From Epiperipatus broadwayi (taxonomy: Eukaryota; Onychophora; Udeonychophora; Euonychophora; Peripatidae): DNA of 64,000 nt. Shown piece by piece: positions 1 to 16,177 of the stretch. The notes under the pieces are model-generated. The model was not told the DNA's origin, did not search any database, and saw nothing but the letters and a program-made list of their open reading frames with translations. Position 1 is the stretch's first letter. Every line of letters begins with the position of its first letter. A program made the position numbers and the translations under genes. The stretch covers positions 4,011,797 through 4,075,796 of the forward strand of contig JAQFVV010012498.1 of assembly GCA_028023455.1 (NCBI GenBank), written 5' to 3'.

Positions 1-29
1 GTCAATTATTTTATATAGCATGATGTTTT

Positions 30-192
30 TTATAAACAATAATATTTAAACAGCATTAAACTATTGCACAGGCGCTTTGGATTTTAAAAGACATTATCAT
101 GTGGTTGAAGTGTTAGTATTCATCCATTTTATATTTAAAATCCAAAGCGCATGTGCAATAGTTTAATGCTGTTTAAATATTATTGTTTATAA
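30..192. repeat. Hairpin-forming inverted repeat (MITE-like)
   Basis: Two 59-bp arms (30-88 and 134-192) are almost perfect reverse complements around a 45-bp spacer. The inner part of each arm carries the GC-rich word CAAAGCGC, which stands out in this AT-rich sequence and recurs at 1.99, 2.59, 23.9, 43.3 and 43.7 kb. There is no coding capacity. It could be a small non-autonomous transposon or the folded-back tail of a larger element. Confidence 0.75.
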
Positions 193-2818
<2,626 letters not shown>

Positions 2819-5218
2819 AATCTTCATTATTCCAAATTCGATCACTTAGCAACAATTTTGACCTCATTTAATTTTGATCTTTGATTATGTTCATCTTATA
2901 AGTCAATAATTAGTATTTTAGTTAATGATATTAAATGAATAAAAGAAAAACCATTAATTTCTACAAATAGACAAACATATTAGTTTGTATGTATGTTTAT
3001 ATACATATATAAAACATTTGTATAACAAATTTATTTGATTTCTCTCAATAGATAAAAAAAGAATTAATTTCTCAAACAAATTAGTTTATATGTAGGTTTA
3101 TATATGTATATACTACATGTATATAAGAAGGTATGTAAGATAAATTATTTTACATTTTAAATTTTAGTTTTATAAATTCATAGTATAATTATTTTTGTTT
3201 GAAAGCTTGTTTACATAATTTACTTTTAATTTCCAAACTCATTTTTACTTGTGCTTTTATAACTCATCACATCTACTTTAATCTTTGGTATTATTTTATT
3301 TTAACCTCTTATATTCAATGTTTTGTTATAACAATGATTTTTATAGCTTTATTATTAATGTTTTATTTTGTATCATTTTATGAATTAAAATAGTAGCATA
3401 CAAATAAAAGATAATACATCCACAGATAATTCAATAAAGTGTAAAGTCTTTCTAATCTTTTTCCACAAAAGATTACTTACTTAGATGTTATTAATAAATT
3501 GGTATTCTTCTAAATCATGAGATTTTTTTATTTTATGAGACATATATTTATTTATCAAACAAGAAGTTTCTATTGCATTTGCTATAGGTTGGGTACATAA
3601 AAAATATGTACATTTTTTTTTTAGAAATTTTTAGATATTTAAAATAATTCTATTATGTATAGGGATATATAAGCAAGTAAAAATTAAAACAGCCTTCAAA
3701 AATCACAATATAGAAAAACATTTTTGTTTTATTAAAAAATACATCATTTATAAAAACACAAATATTTATTTTTAAAAATTTGTGGAATGATTTTAAGTGT
3801 TTGGAGTTTGAAAAACATATGACATTCAGGAGATGGGCATAGCAGACTAATATATATTTCACAACATAATTATTGTTAGGTGAATACAATCAAATACTGT
3901 ATTATGGCATATTCTATACTTAAAGAATGTTTTTATTAAGAATAAGGACTATCCATTTATCTAACCATCTACTTAGTCATTCATCCATGAACATTATATT
4001 TGCCCACTCTCTAAATAACTCATCCATATAATTCTTTATTTATATATCTACCTATCTATTTAAGTATTTATAATTTGAAAATACTTTTATATTGATTAGT
4101 AATTTGCACTGTTTTGTTTCAATATACTCATTTTTGCAAGTTATTTTATCTGATTATCATATTTCTTATACCACTTATTAATTAATTTTATTTTGCTTAA
4201 CTTTCATTAACAATTTTAACCACCAATAGCATTCAATATTTTTTTTCATCCTGATTTTAATAAAAAATGTGCATCAAATAAAATAATGTCAACTATTTTG
4301 ATGCACCTCACCTTATGAATATTGATATTTTTTTAATGAAATGAAGAATCATTAAAAAAAATCAATATATCACAAACTTATATTTTACAATTAAGTTTAA
4401 ATTTACTCATGCTTATATTTTTTAATGAATATCTTCAAAATTTATATTATTGTGTTTTCCGTATTTTATCTTATTCAGAATCTAATGAAAATATTTTCTA
4501 ATATTACAAAAGTGATTTTATTTTTATCAAGATTATATTAATTTTTATTATGCTTTTAAACCTTTTACTTTTATTTTGACATACTTTAATTTTAAGACTA
4601 CACTTATTTATGAAGTAAATTTTAATGTTTTCTGAAGGTTTGTGTTAATGACATTTTAACTGTATTAATATGTTGGATTGCTTTTATTTAGTTGAATTGT
4701 TAAAATTTTTTTTTTTTTTTTTTTAAAAATCAACAAGCTTTATTTATACTTAAAAAAGTATATTATCTTATCTTATATTTTAGTATAGAATCTAAAATTT
4801 AGTTTGGCATATTTTTTTCTCTTATGGAGTTGTTGGTTTAACAAGTCATTCTCTAGCACAGGAATAAACTGGTGACCGTTAAATTCAGTAATCTTACATT
4901 TAAGATGATACCCACATAAAAAAACATAATATCATTAAAACATTATTTTATAGTAACTTATGTAATATTTCTAGCAGTTGAATATTTGATAAAATAAAAA
5001 TAAAGTTAATTTATTTAAAAAAAAAACCTGTTTATTAAAACAACTAGATAATGGAAACAATATCAAAAAAATTGTTGAGTTTTATTTATGGGAAAAGTAC
5101 ATTGATTTCTTAAATAGTCTATTGAAAAATAAACACTTCTTTAGAATTTCTTTGCAATTTAGATTCATAATAATAATTATCAAATTATTCAAGTGCTGAA
5201 TAATTCGAATTCATAAGT
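2819..5218. other. AT-rich interval, no gene seen
   Basis: Homopolymer A and T runs and short imperfect direct repeats only (for example two related blocks near 2970 and 3075). Open frames at 3199-3393 (+) and 3653-3889 (-) are hydrophobic, low-complexity and without motif, and are not called. Confidence 0.55.
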
Positions 5219-5321
5219 TTTTTTTTTTTTTTCTGTGTCAAAGCATCTGACGGGAAGCGTTTCCGTGAACCCAGGACAACTGCTTGTAAGGCAGCTGTGC
5301 TGACCACTCGGCCAAAATGCT
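5219..5321 (-). mobile_element. tRNA-derived SINE-like retroposon
   Basis: On the minus strand a tRNA-like fold starts near 5320. A 6-bp acceptor pairing (GCATTT with AGATGC), an A-box-like TGGCCGAGTGG and an anticodon arm GCTGC-CTTACAA-GCAGT (anticodon TAC, Val-like) are visible. The T arm is degenerate and the B box is poor. It is followed by a short unique tail and a run of about 14 A (the T run at 5219-5232 on the plus strand), as expected for a retroposed Pol III transcript. Flanking AACTTGTCAA and AACTTATGAA may be decayed target-site duplications. It is not a functional tRNA. Confidence 0.6.
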
Positions 5322-5445
5322 TGACAAGTTGTTTTTGTTTTACCTTCAATTTAAGTAATAATAGGTAGATATAATTTGTTTGCTTGTTAGATTAAGTAAC
5401 AAAAACATTATAAACTTATTTTATAATCTAAAGTGATATATATAT

Positions 5446-5696
5446 TGTAACGATCCGGAGAATATAGCACTTAACGTAATCTGCACTACAGGGCGCCATC
5501 TAGGCATTTGAACCTAGAAAAATTTATAAAGTAGGCGGATACATAAGTAAAAAAAAAAATTTAAATTTTGATTCCGGTCGTTAGCCTTTGTCACTAGCTC
5601 AGTGGAATAGCAGAGATTTAATAATATACTCTAAGAGTATATAAAAAAAGAATAAAATAAGCCACTGTCAGTAATTAACATACAAACATTTATTTA

Positions 5697-5730
<34 letters not shown>

Positions 5731-5744
5731 TAAATAAATGTTTG

Positions 5745-5786
<42 letters not shown>

Positions 5787-7656
5787 ATCTAAAATTATTT
5801 TAGTATTAGTTTACATTTTAACATTTAACATTATTTTTAACTTTACCTTAGATTTTAATTTACATTTTAATTTCTATTATATTATAAGTTTACATTTTAA
5901 TTAAGTTCGCACAGATGGGATTATAAAAGCTTGTTTTAATATGTTGCTATAGATCGGTTACATAGATTTCAACGGTCAAAAACATTTCAAAATAAACCTA
6001 AACAATCAAAATACAAAATTATTGATTACTGACAATTGTGGAGGAAAATTTATACGTAACCCAATAGTATTCACCATAAGATACTTGCATTGTCACCAAT
6101 AACTTAAAAGACATCCGAATAAATACATTTTAGATACTCCCCATAAGGTATCATTATTTATCGAATGTCTATATATTTTGATCAAATATGAAAACCCGAA
6201 ACACAATTCACCATTAACCAATCCATGCAAGCGTCTATAAACAACTTAAATTTAATGCATTTTTATTTAGGGTCAAGTATGAATCGACTATGTAGATTTG
6301 CATTTGAAAATAAAATATTATATCCCTATTTAACCTTAGCCTAAAATTCGCAGTCAAACTGGCATCAATTCATCTGATACATCGATGTATTCAATGTAAT
6401 ACAGAATACGACAGCACCAAAAAGATTAAGAGAAGGCATTGACTCTCATCAGATAGGAATATTACATCTATCTAACGAGAAGAACAATAAAAAAAAACTC
6501 CATAGAAAGGAACTGCGTTCTCCGTCTTATAATTCCTTTCATAGTCAAACGGGTGAGTGCAGCGTAAATATAAACGATTCTGCCAGTAGCGAATCTCCAA
6601 CTACATCTATTAACTACATCAATATATCCAATCCACTGACCCAATTTAACAATGAAACAAATAACCTAAGATTACCCTCCCCTAATATAACTTTACAAAT
6701 CTATACAGCCATTCACGCCTGACTTTAGTTTAACATTTATATAATTAATTTAACGAAAAACAAAAATCATGATAAAACTTAAAGAACAAAAAATAAATAA
6801 ATAAATGGAAAGGATTTTAAATATATACATATATAAAAAAAGAAATACATCAAATAACATTATTAATAAATTAAGTTGGTCAGATAGGATAATATTGCAA
6901 TCATTTAAATATGGAAAGTTTTAATTTAATGTTCATTATTTATAAAGTTTTTACAGTTTACAACAGTTCATCTTTATCCGTTGCTTGCCATGAATGTGAA
7001 TTCCCACGCCATCCTAAGATTGGTATTTTGTTGGCTGATTTATTTATCCATTTGGGGTTTTTTTGCTTTAACTGGTCCTCAATGTAGAAAAACAATAGTT
7101 CATTTCTTTTTCTTTTTTGGCAAAGCTGAAGGGATTGAATCGTGCGTCTTTTTCAATCCCTTCTCCTTCACTTTCACACTAACACATATCTTTCACATCA
7201 TAATAATCATAATCACTAATTAATAATTTCCAAATTTTCCTTTTATACGTATTCGAAAAATTGACTTGGCATTATGCCATCGATGTGATGATTCTTTCGC
7301 TGAGGTCCGATTTCCCGATGGATTTTTTCATTGGCTATTTGTTTCTATTGTTTTTTTATCTGACCGATGTTTTTACATTTAAATGCCCAAGGCTGTGTTT
7401 TTCAAGATTAAAGATATATTTTTATCTCTAAATCTTTTTAAGTTTTTGTTTTTAAAATACCTTTTCTATTTTTAATACAGTTTCATTTTAATATTTTTTT
7501 TTTATCTGTGCGATTTAATATATACGAGTTTAAGATGATATTTAATTTCAATTTTTAATTCTTAAAGAAAATTTTTAAATGCGAACTTTTTAATTTACTT
7601 TCATGTTTAATAAATATATAAAAAAAACAATGTAACGGACGTCTATGCTCGTTACA
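5446..7656 (+). repeat. Left LTR of element 1
   Basis: Co-linear with 8365-10611 apart from scattered substitutions and microsatellite length changes. A small frame conserved in both copies (6981-7223 and 9885-10085, starting MLAMNVNSHAILRL) is probably shared only because the DNA is duplicated. Contains an (AT)n-centred palindrome (5678-5749) that the right copy lacks. Confidence 0.7.
5678..5749. repeat. Perfect palindrome centred on (AT)n
   Basis: The 22-bp flank ACATACAAACATTTATTTAT-GC is present on the left of an (AT)n tract and repeated inverted on its right. The homologous position in the other LTR (near 8580-8618) has only the left flank and a plain (AT)n, so the inverted copy was gained here. 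Confidence 0.85.
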
Positions 7657-8364
7657 TATAAGTAAAGTTGCTTAAAAAAATGATCAAAAAATATTTTACT
7701 TAGGGTTAGTAATTATGGTACACGATTGACGAAGACATTTACAAAACATCCGGTTAATAATTTTACAAAAAGAAAAAGAAAATGTTGACTATTGCTTACC
7801 TAAGGACCCTTTACGTTTGCACCCCTCCCCACAAGAGTTATATTTTATTTTATACATTTTATTTTTACACATGGCATGGCAAGCAAGTTATTTAAATTAT
7901 TTATTTAAGAAGATTGCATTGAACTAAATACGTTTTGAAAGATAATGGATTTATACGTGTATATTTGCAGCACAATTATAAATACCACCAACTTATTTAT
8001 GACTGATTAAAATGCTTAAATAGGATTACACTGAAGTAAATTCCCAACGGTACTCATCATAAGGTACCACATTTCGATTCATAAACTTCTGTGGCTGTGC
8101 GCTCCTATACACCTTAAAGCATAATTTATATTAACAACAAAATATCAATCGCAACCTTTTGACTTTCTTTTTAACAAAATACAGTTTAAAATTATTTATA
8201 CTTTCTAGTGTTTAATATATGTGCTATTTCATTTACTGGCAGAGCTTTTATAAGATCTAAAGTATACAACTTTATATAAACAGATAAAAATGTTTCATTT
8301 TGAGAAGAATTTGTTCAGGGTATACGTGGTTTATTAAACATCGGCCCAAGTTGGGAAAGCCAGT
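7657..8364 (+). other. Interior of element 1, non-coding
   Basis: 708 bp between the two LTR-like repeats. There is no frame of note. Contains a short C-rich stretch near 7822-7830 and ends in a purine-rich segment abutting the right LTR. Confidence 0.5.
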
Positions 8365-9643
8365 TGTAACGATACGGAGAAGGTGACTTAACGTAATCTG
8401 CACTACAGGGCACCATCTAGGCATTTGAACCTAGAAAAATTTATAAAGTAGGCGGATACATAAGTAAAAAAAAAAAAAATTTTTTTAAAATTTTGATTCC
8501 GGTCATTAGCAGAGATTTAATAATATACTCTAAGAGTATATATAAAAAAAGAATAAAATAAGCCACTGCCAGTAATTAACATACAAACATTTATTTATGC
8601 ATATATATATATATATAAGATCTAAAATTATTTTAGTATTAGTTTACATTTTAACATTTAACATTATTTTTAACTTTACCTTAGATTTTAATTTACATTT
8701 TAATTTCTATTATATTATAAGTTTACATTTTAATTAAGTTTGCACAGATGGGATTATAAAAGCTTGTTTAATATGTTGCTATACATCGGTTACATAGATT
8801 TCAACGGTCAAAAACATTTCAAAATAAACCTAAACGATCAAAATACAAAATTATTGATTACTGACTATTGCGGAGGGAAATTTATACGTAACCCAATAGT
8901 ATTCACCATAAGATACTTGCATTGTCACCAATAACTTAAAAGACATCTGATAAATACATTTTAGATACTCCCCGTAAGCTATCATTATTTATCGAATGTC
9001 TATATATTTTGATCAAATATGAAAACCCGAAACACAATTCACCGTTAACCAATCCATGCAAGCGTCTATAAACAACCTAAATTAAATGCATTTTTATTTA
9101 GGGTCGAGTATGAATAGACTACGTAGATTTGCATTTGAAAATAAAATATTATATCCCTATTTAACCTTAGCCTAAAATTCGCAGTCAAACTGGCATCAAT
9201 TCATCTGATACATCGATGTATTCAATGTAATACGGAATATGACAGTACCAAAATGATTAAGAGAAGGCATTGACTCTCATCAGATAGGAATATTACATCT
9301 ATCTAGTGAGAAGAACAATAAAAAAACTCCATAGAAAGTAACTGCGTTCTCCGTCTTATAATTCCTTTCATAGGCAAATGGGTGAGTGCGGCGTAAATAT
9401 AAATGATTCTGCCAGTAGCGAATCTCCGACTACATCTACTAACTACATCAATATATCCAATCCATTGACCCAATTTAACAATGAAACAAATAACCTAAGA
9501 TTACCCTCCCCTAATATAACTTTACAAATCTATACAGCCATTCACGCCCGACTTAAGTTTAACATTTATATAATTAATTTAATGAAAAACAAAAATCATG
9601 ATAAAACTTAAAGAACAAAAAATAAATAAATAAATGATGATTT

Positions 9644-9685
<42 letters not shown>

Positions 9686-9706
9686 ATAATGTTATTTGAT
9701 GTATTT

Positions 9707-9746
<40 letters not shown>

Positions 9747-10608
9747 AAATACATCAAATAACATTATTAATAAATTAAGTTGGTCAGATAGGATAATATT
9801 GCAATCATTTAAATATGGAAAGTTTTAATTTAATGTTCATTATTTATAAAGTTCTTACGGTTTACAACAGTTCATCTTTATCCGTTGCTTGCCATGAATG
9901 TGAATTCCCACGCCATCCTAAGATTGGTATTTTGTTGGCCAAATTATTTATCCATCCTGGGGTTTTTTGTTTTAACTGGTCCTCAATGTAGAAAAATGAT
10001 AGTTCATTTCTTTTTCTTTCTTGGCAAAGCTGAAGGGATTGAATCGTGCGTCTTTTTCAATCCTTCTCATTCACTTCCGCACTAACACATATCTTTCACA
10101 TCGTAATAATCATAATCACTAATTAATAATTTCCAAATTTTCCTTTTATACGTATTCGAAAGATTGACTTGGCATTATGTCATCGATGTGATGATCCTTT
10201 CGCTGAGGTCCGATTTCCCGATGGATTTCTTTCATTGGCTATTTGTTTCAATTGTTTTCCTATCTGACCGATGTTTTTACATTTAAATGCCCAAGGCTGG
10301 TTTTCATTTAACTAATTAACAATCATTTCCATTTCTGATTAATTTCTGTGTTTATCAAGATTAAAGATATATTTTTATCTCTAAATCTTTTTAAGTTTTT
10401 GTTTTTAAAATACCTTTTCTATTTTTAATACAGTTTCATTTTAATAATTTTTTTTTATCTGTGCGATTTAATATATACAAGTTTAAGATGATATTTAATT
10501 TCAATTTTTAATTCTTAAAGAAAATTTTTAAATGCGAACTTTTTAATTTACTTTCATGTTTAATAAATATATAAAAAAAAAACAATGTAACAAACGTCTA
10601 TGCTCGTT

Positions 10609-10611
<3 letters not shown>
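8365..10611 (+). repeat. Right LTR of element 1
   Basis: Second 2.2-kb copy. Relative to the left copy it lacks the 5678-5749 palindrome but has gained a different palindrome at 9684-9770. It ends in CTCGTTACA followed by long (AT)n tracts at 10612-10677. Confidence 0.7.
9684..9770. repeat. Perfect palindrome centred on (AT)n
   Basis: A roughly 28-bp flank (AAAGAAATACATC...TTATTA) lies right of an (AT)n tract and is present inverted to its left. The left LTR at about 6840-6870 shows the flank only once. It is the reciprocal of the case at 5678-5749. Confidence 0.85.
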
Positions 10612-10680
<69 letters not shown>

Positions 10681-10952
10681 CACTACATTTTAAATATGGT
10701 AAGTAAATATGCTAATTATATGCAAGGAAACTTTTTTGACTAGAGATAAAGCAAATAGAAAAATTGTGCCACTAATCTCTTGGTCATTTAGAAAGTTATG
10801 CTTTCCCCTTCCTATATATTGCGAAAAATATAGTTAAAAAAACGTTGGTGATAGTGGTTTATCTAAAATCTATTTTAGTATTTATATATTGTATTAGTGA
10901 AGGTTTTAGTTTCATTATGCTTTATAAATTAGGCAAGTCAAAATAAAAAGGA

Positions 10953-11775
10953 CTAAATGTAACAAACAAAATATTTTATTAAAATGGTCTTCTTTATATG
11001 TTACATTAGATTGTTAAAATAAAAAAAAAAATATAACACAGATTATATTTGAATTTATTATACTAAAGATTATACTAATCAAGCTTTATAATTTTATACC
11101 AAAATGTAATAAATAATCTACTCTATTAAATTGAATAGACAAAAAAAATGTATCAGCATGTATAGCTGAGGTAGCATGATTTCATTAGTATCGTAACTTA
11201 TCATTTAATTATGACAATAAATACTGTTACCATATATAATTATTAAAAATTATCTAACATATGAATGGTCAAAGTATAATAAATAATAATTGCAAACAGG
11301 AGGATTATATCTAAATATACAATTTACCCTAAATAACTGGTTCTAAACACAAGTTATAACTTTGAATTTTGCCCATAAGTAAATTTATAGAATCCAAATT
11401 ATTACAGACTCACGTATTTATAAGCCACAAATGAGTTCATATATCGATAAATATTCAATTCAGTAAACAAGTAATTCAATGAACAAATATCCCATATATA
11501 ATATAATATAATTTATAGGATAAATGAATCAATATTTTATAAAAGAAAATCAAATGATGCAGTAATTAATAGTAATATTATGCAAAGTTATTAGCATAAT
11601 AAAAAAATATTAAGTTTAATATTTATAAATTTCGAAGTTCATTATATTATAATTTATATTAAATATTACAATTATTCAATTGCAATCAACACATATACAT
11701 AACACTTTAACACATATATTTTACAATCACAAACTTGGTTATTATATGATATTATTTGTGCTGACATTTAAAATA
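10953..11775. repeat. Anonymous interspersed repeat X, copy 1
   Basis: An AT-rich block starting near TGTAACAAAC that recurs with moderate divergence at 24893-25196 plus 28500-29000, where it is split by a LINE. It begins TGTAACA and the last shared bases end near GACA or GGCA, so a solo LTR is possible. No coding frame and no convincing target-site duplication. Confidence 0.6.
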
Positions 11776-12006
11776 TTTTTTTATTATTTTTTTATTTATT
11801 TTAGATCAAAAAAAGCTCTGTAAATTAATTATGTATATTCAAAAATGTTTAAAGGTTAAATATATTCTTTAAACTATTTTATTGAACTTACCGATATTAA
11901 TTAATTCAAATATTGTTTACTTGATCTAGTTATTTAAATTTGTATTTAGTAATATGAACACATATGTTATTTTAGATATTTAAAAAAAAACAACTTTAAA
12001 TAGACA

Positions 12007-12014
12007 TCTCTCTT

Positions 12015-12065
<51 letters not shown>
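12007..12065. repeat. (CT)n then (AT)n microsatellite
   Basis: A CT dinucleotide run merges into AT repeats immediately left of the LTR start at 12066. The bases directly outside the LTR are ATAT. Confidence 0.95.
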
Positions 12066-12067
<2 letters not shown>

Positions 12068-12253
12068 AAGCAATCGATGTATAATCATCATCGATGCTTC
12101 ATGTTTCACCATCTATACTAACCTCCTAGGGGTCCACAATTCAGACCTTGCTATAAAGATATGCTATTCACTCACACACTGTATGCTGAATCATTCTAAA
12201 GATGGGTAAAATTAATTTTTATTTAGTAAAATAAAACAGTAGTTTGAGCGATG

Positions 12254-12327
<74 letters not shown>

Positions 12328-13204
12328 ATGACTAAAGCAATAATTTTATTGCTATGTTTATTGCTGGAAAATACATTTGTTTATATATTTGTAATTATTT
12401 TGATATCTGTGTGTATTTAATGTGACAACAAAGAAGAATGGGAGAGGCTCAAAATGCTAAAACAATCTTTGTTTAAATTCAGCTTGTTGCCTTTAATTAA
12501 AATTGTCAATCGCAATTAAGATCGAAAACAAATCGTTTATCAGTTGTTGTCGAATGATTTAAAATAGCTAAAAATGGTATTTTGAGCCTTATCTGTATAA
12601 AAACATGTTGTTAATTAAATGTTCTTTGTAAGGGGATTATAGAGATAGTGTATAAAAAGAGCTCATAAGATCTTTTAAGGTCAGTTGGTGATTTTCACTT
12701 GATAATTTAGTTACTTGATAAATCAGTTAGTTACTTTTGCTTGATCAGTTGTTACTTTTATGTTCCTGATTCAAAAAGTGTTGCCAGACCATCATTTAAA
12801 AAGTCAAGAGAAGTTTAGTGCAATGGAGCATGAGTAGTGGAGCCATCCACCTTTCTTTTTCCTCTTGGAGGACTGTCTACCTGCCATAAAATTCCATCTG
12901 ACCAGCAATATGAGATGACATAGGATTATCAACCTACCTGCCTGCTGCTATGCTGATATCTTAGGTAAAATCATGTAATTTAGAGCTGCCTTAATATGAA
13001 CATTCACGAGTAATTTATAATTTGTAGCTAAATTAATTCATAGATCTATTTATGATGTTTTCTAGTTTTGCTCATCAACTCTCCCTCTCTCTCTCTCTAA
13101 TCCTTTATTAATACTTATGTAATTCTAAATATACATTGCTTTCATGTTTAATTTATGTTTATATAACTTTATGCGGCTCAATTAAATGTATACAACTTAT
13201 TTTG

Positions 13205-13291
<87 letters not shown>

Positions 13292-14590
13292 TTCTCTAAT
13301 ATGTCGGTATCAATCAATCTCGCAACTTTAATTAAATTCATTATTCATTTGTTTATTTAAAATAGAAATTGTTCACTAGGTTGGTTGTATACCTAAAAGT
13401 ATTTTATTGTGGATGCTTATTTTATTTTGTTGTTTAGTTTCCTTTATAAAAGATTGTGAAACCTAATAAAAAATTATGTCTTTTCTTACCATCGACCGGA
13501 GGGCTAATTCTTTAATTAATACATATATAGGAATAGAATTTAAATATAAATTTTGTTAGCTTAATAATATAAATAAAAGTTATTATTCATTATGATTTGT
13601 TAAATGATTCAGAATTGAAAACAGATTATTGTGCAAGAGGTTAGACCCTTTCCAAACTTTAAGTAATAATATAAAATTATATAAACGTTGCTGGCACACC
13701 TTTTCTTTATTCTGATATTTTATCTTTTCCATTTTTTGATTGTTTTGTCATTAGGGATGAGGCTGAAGCTCCTGTCCTACTTTTCAAAATCGTTCGTAAT
13801 CAGGGACAATACTTCCTGTGGAACGTAAAGTTTATGAGGTTTATGTGCTGCAAATGACAGCAAATCCAGATCTGGGTTCTCAAACTCAGCCTCTCCTTTG
13901 ATATCGCTCCACCAAAATGCACAAACATATCCAATCTAAGTTCGTTTGAAATATTCTTTTAAAATGGTAAAATATCCACAATCGCCATAAGGCCTTATTT
14001 TGTTATCGTATGCTAGTACTGTTACTCTTGTCTTTAATTTGATCACTGTCTGCCTAATCTTTAGTAAGTCACAATGATGTGTTAAAGGTAATGATTCATT
14101 TTTTAAATATAGATTTAGTTCATTGAGTTAAGCTGCTTTCTTGTAAAAACCGTTATCAATTCCCATATACATAAATCTAATTTATATTAATGATTGCATA
14201 ACTTACTCTCATAAATGAAGCACATTGTTGTTTCTTATTTCTAAAAGATGTCTTTGCCAAACAATGTGAATAAAAGTATAAATAATGGTTCTCCTAAAAA
14301 ATACGTGATTGAAATCATATATTTTGCCCATTATCAAATAAATCATTTATTGTTAAAACTGTCACTATCATTTATATTTAATTTAGGCATTTACAATGCT
14401 CAGTAGCAAAAGTTTTATTAAATTAGCTTATCAACTCCGCACAAGTTATAAAACACTATAAACTTGTTTCTGTAAAATTATATTTATTAAATAAGTGATA
14501 GAGGGGAATTCTCAAGTCTTGTAAATAAACAATATTGTCCCAAGCATGAAAGTAGTTGGTAAAATACACATGTGTTTTCTTAATCTTTTG

Positions 14591-14629
<39 letters not shown>

Positions 14630-15025
14630 TTTGTTTAATATTTATTAAAAAATATCTATTTCATGTAAATCCTGGTTTGTCTTTGAATTATTATTTTCAA
14701 GTTAATATTTAGAACTACTTTTTTTAGCTGATATCTTAGCATGAATAAGTAACTATAGTAAATGTAATTCCTGGGCTACTCCGACCTCGTTCATCATCAA
14801 CAGTCTGATCTTATGCTCTACCGCTTTGCTTCTGGTCACGGATTAAAAATAATTTTACTGTGTCATCAGGATTGTTGTTCATTGGGCCAGAGATTCGAAG
14901 AATAGGCAAATAGGTTAGAATTCAGGATTGCTCCAGACCTGTGTATCTCTAGCATGATCGGATTCGAGGTACTTTTGCTTAGGATTTGAATCTTGTTAAG
15001 TGAGCATAGTATTTTGACTGGTACA
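12066..15025 (+). repeat. Left LTR of element 2
   Basis: 2,960 bp, co-linear with 17757-20746. Much longer (AT)n tracts than its partner at 12256-12324 and 13209-13288, showing microsatellite growth after insertion. Around 13241-13290 the tract has also gained a short inverted flank (AAAAATATT facing AATATTTT), absent from the right LTR. Confidence 0.8.
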
Positions 15026-16177
15026 TTGGATTTTTTTTCCGGGCTTGAATTCCCAAGTGGGACTTCGATATAAACACCCACATACCCAGAGTACTGAATT
15101 TTGTGTATATGTATGTTTTTTAAAAAAAAGGTTGTAAGAGATCATTGATGATAGATATGTATATTTTCTTTCTATCTGAGTTTGTTTTCTGATTTTATAT
15201 TCATAAAATGTGAAAATTTTAGATAAAAACCAATGTCCATGCATTGCAACCATAAATGTAAATGGTTTTTGTTGTATCTGGTTTTGCAACTATAGAAAAA
15301 TATTGTATTCTATGTTTACAGCCAGAAATATAAAAATCTTGTTTAAAAAGTAAAAGAATTTTGATACCCATGTGTTATGACCATAAGTGATTTTTTTCTG
15401 TATCTGGTTTTATATACATACAAAATGTGTTTCTTATGTTATATATGCAAAAATGAAAATGGTGTATAAATAAAACCTATGTACTTCAGCTATAAGTTAT
15501 AAATCTTGAAATTGTAACAAGGTGCACTTCATGTTTCATTCATTTTCTGTACATTATATATGTAATAGATTTTATAATGTGTAGCAAATACTTATTTATA
15601 TTTCTAGTTGAGTAGCGCAGATGTATTTGGAATTGTTTTTGTTATATCCTGTTGGCTGGCACCATATAAATGTCCCAACAGTAATATAATAAACTATGTG
15701 TCAAAATGAGTTCAAACCAGGAAGTTAGGGGTTTTAGAGAGAGTTAAATTATATTTCCACTGTTTTCTATGTATAATTGTCATGAGCAAACATATATGAT
15801 ATTGCAGAAACAAATAACTAATCATTTTTTAAGAGTCTATTATAGGTGCAGAAAAACAACCAAAAGTCAAGCAGCAAGGCAGTTGAATTCCAATAGATCA
15901 TACACACACATGTTATGATCAAATATTTTTTTCCTGTAATCAGCAGGAGTCAGCAACAACACAAAATAATGGCAAATTGAAGACAATTGAAGAGAGGAGG
16001 GAGAGAGGTGTATATCCTGTATAAAATAAAAAGAAGAAAGAAACAAGCCTTATTTTTCAAATAATTAGAAGTGACAATAAGTTTAAATCAAAATATTAAA
16101 ATATATTTTACAGAGACATTTAAAATTGACTATCTTTCAAAAGAAGAAAGGTAAATTGTGAAGAAACCATAGGAGCA
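15026..16177 (+). other. 5' interior of element 2, leader region
   Basis: Follows the candidate primer-binding site. No supported frame; minus-strand frames at 14866-15289 cross the LTR boundary and lack motifs. Contains several T-rich imperfect repeats (near 15270, 15400 and 15470). Confidence 0.5.

Larger units (their letters stand above)
5446..10611 (+). mobile_element. Non-autonomous LTR-type retroelement with very long LTRs and short interior (element 1)
   Basis: Two direct repeats of 2,211 bp (5446-7656) and 2,247 bp (8365-10611) each begin TGTAACGAT and end CTCGTTACA, so they have TG...CA ends and short terminal inverted repeats. AATAAA close to the 3' end of each copy suits an LTR polyadenylation signal and plus orientation. 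A purine-rich stretch (GTTGGGAAAGCCAG) directly precedes the right copy, like a polypurine tract. ATAT flanks both outer ends, possibly a 4-bp duplication but uninformative inside (AT)n. No primer-binding site starting TGG is seen after the left copy. The 708-bp interior has no coding frame. Any protein must come from another element. A tandem duplication of some other element is the alternative. Confidence 0.65.

Noticed and set aside
5242-5320. Functional tRNA-Val gene
   Set aside because: T arm and B box are degenerate and a poly(A) tail follows; a SINE or pseudogene is more likely.
6981-7223. Small frame conserved at 9885-10085, a possible conserved peptide
   Set aside because: Both copies lie in the two LTRs of one element; conservation is explained by the DNA duplication, and the C-termini diverge.
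8740-8934. Small frame in the right LTR, also 9378-9611
   Set aside because: The left LTR copy has the same region interrupted by stops and shifts; no motif.
14866-15289. Overlapping minus-strand frames
   Set aside because: They straddle the left LTR/leader boundary with no motif; the right LTR counterpart is not open.
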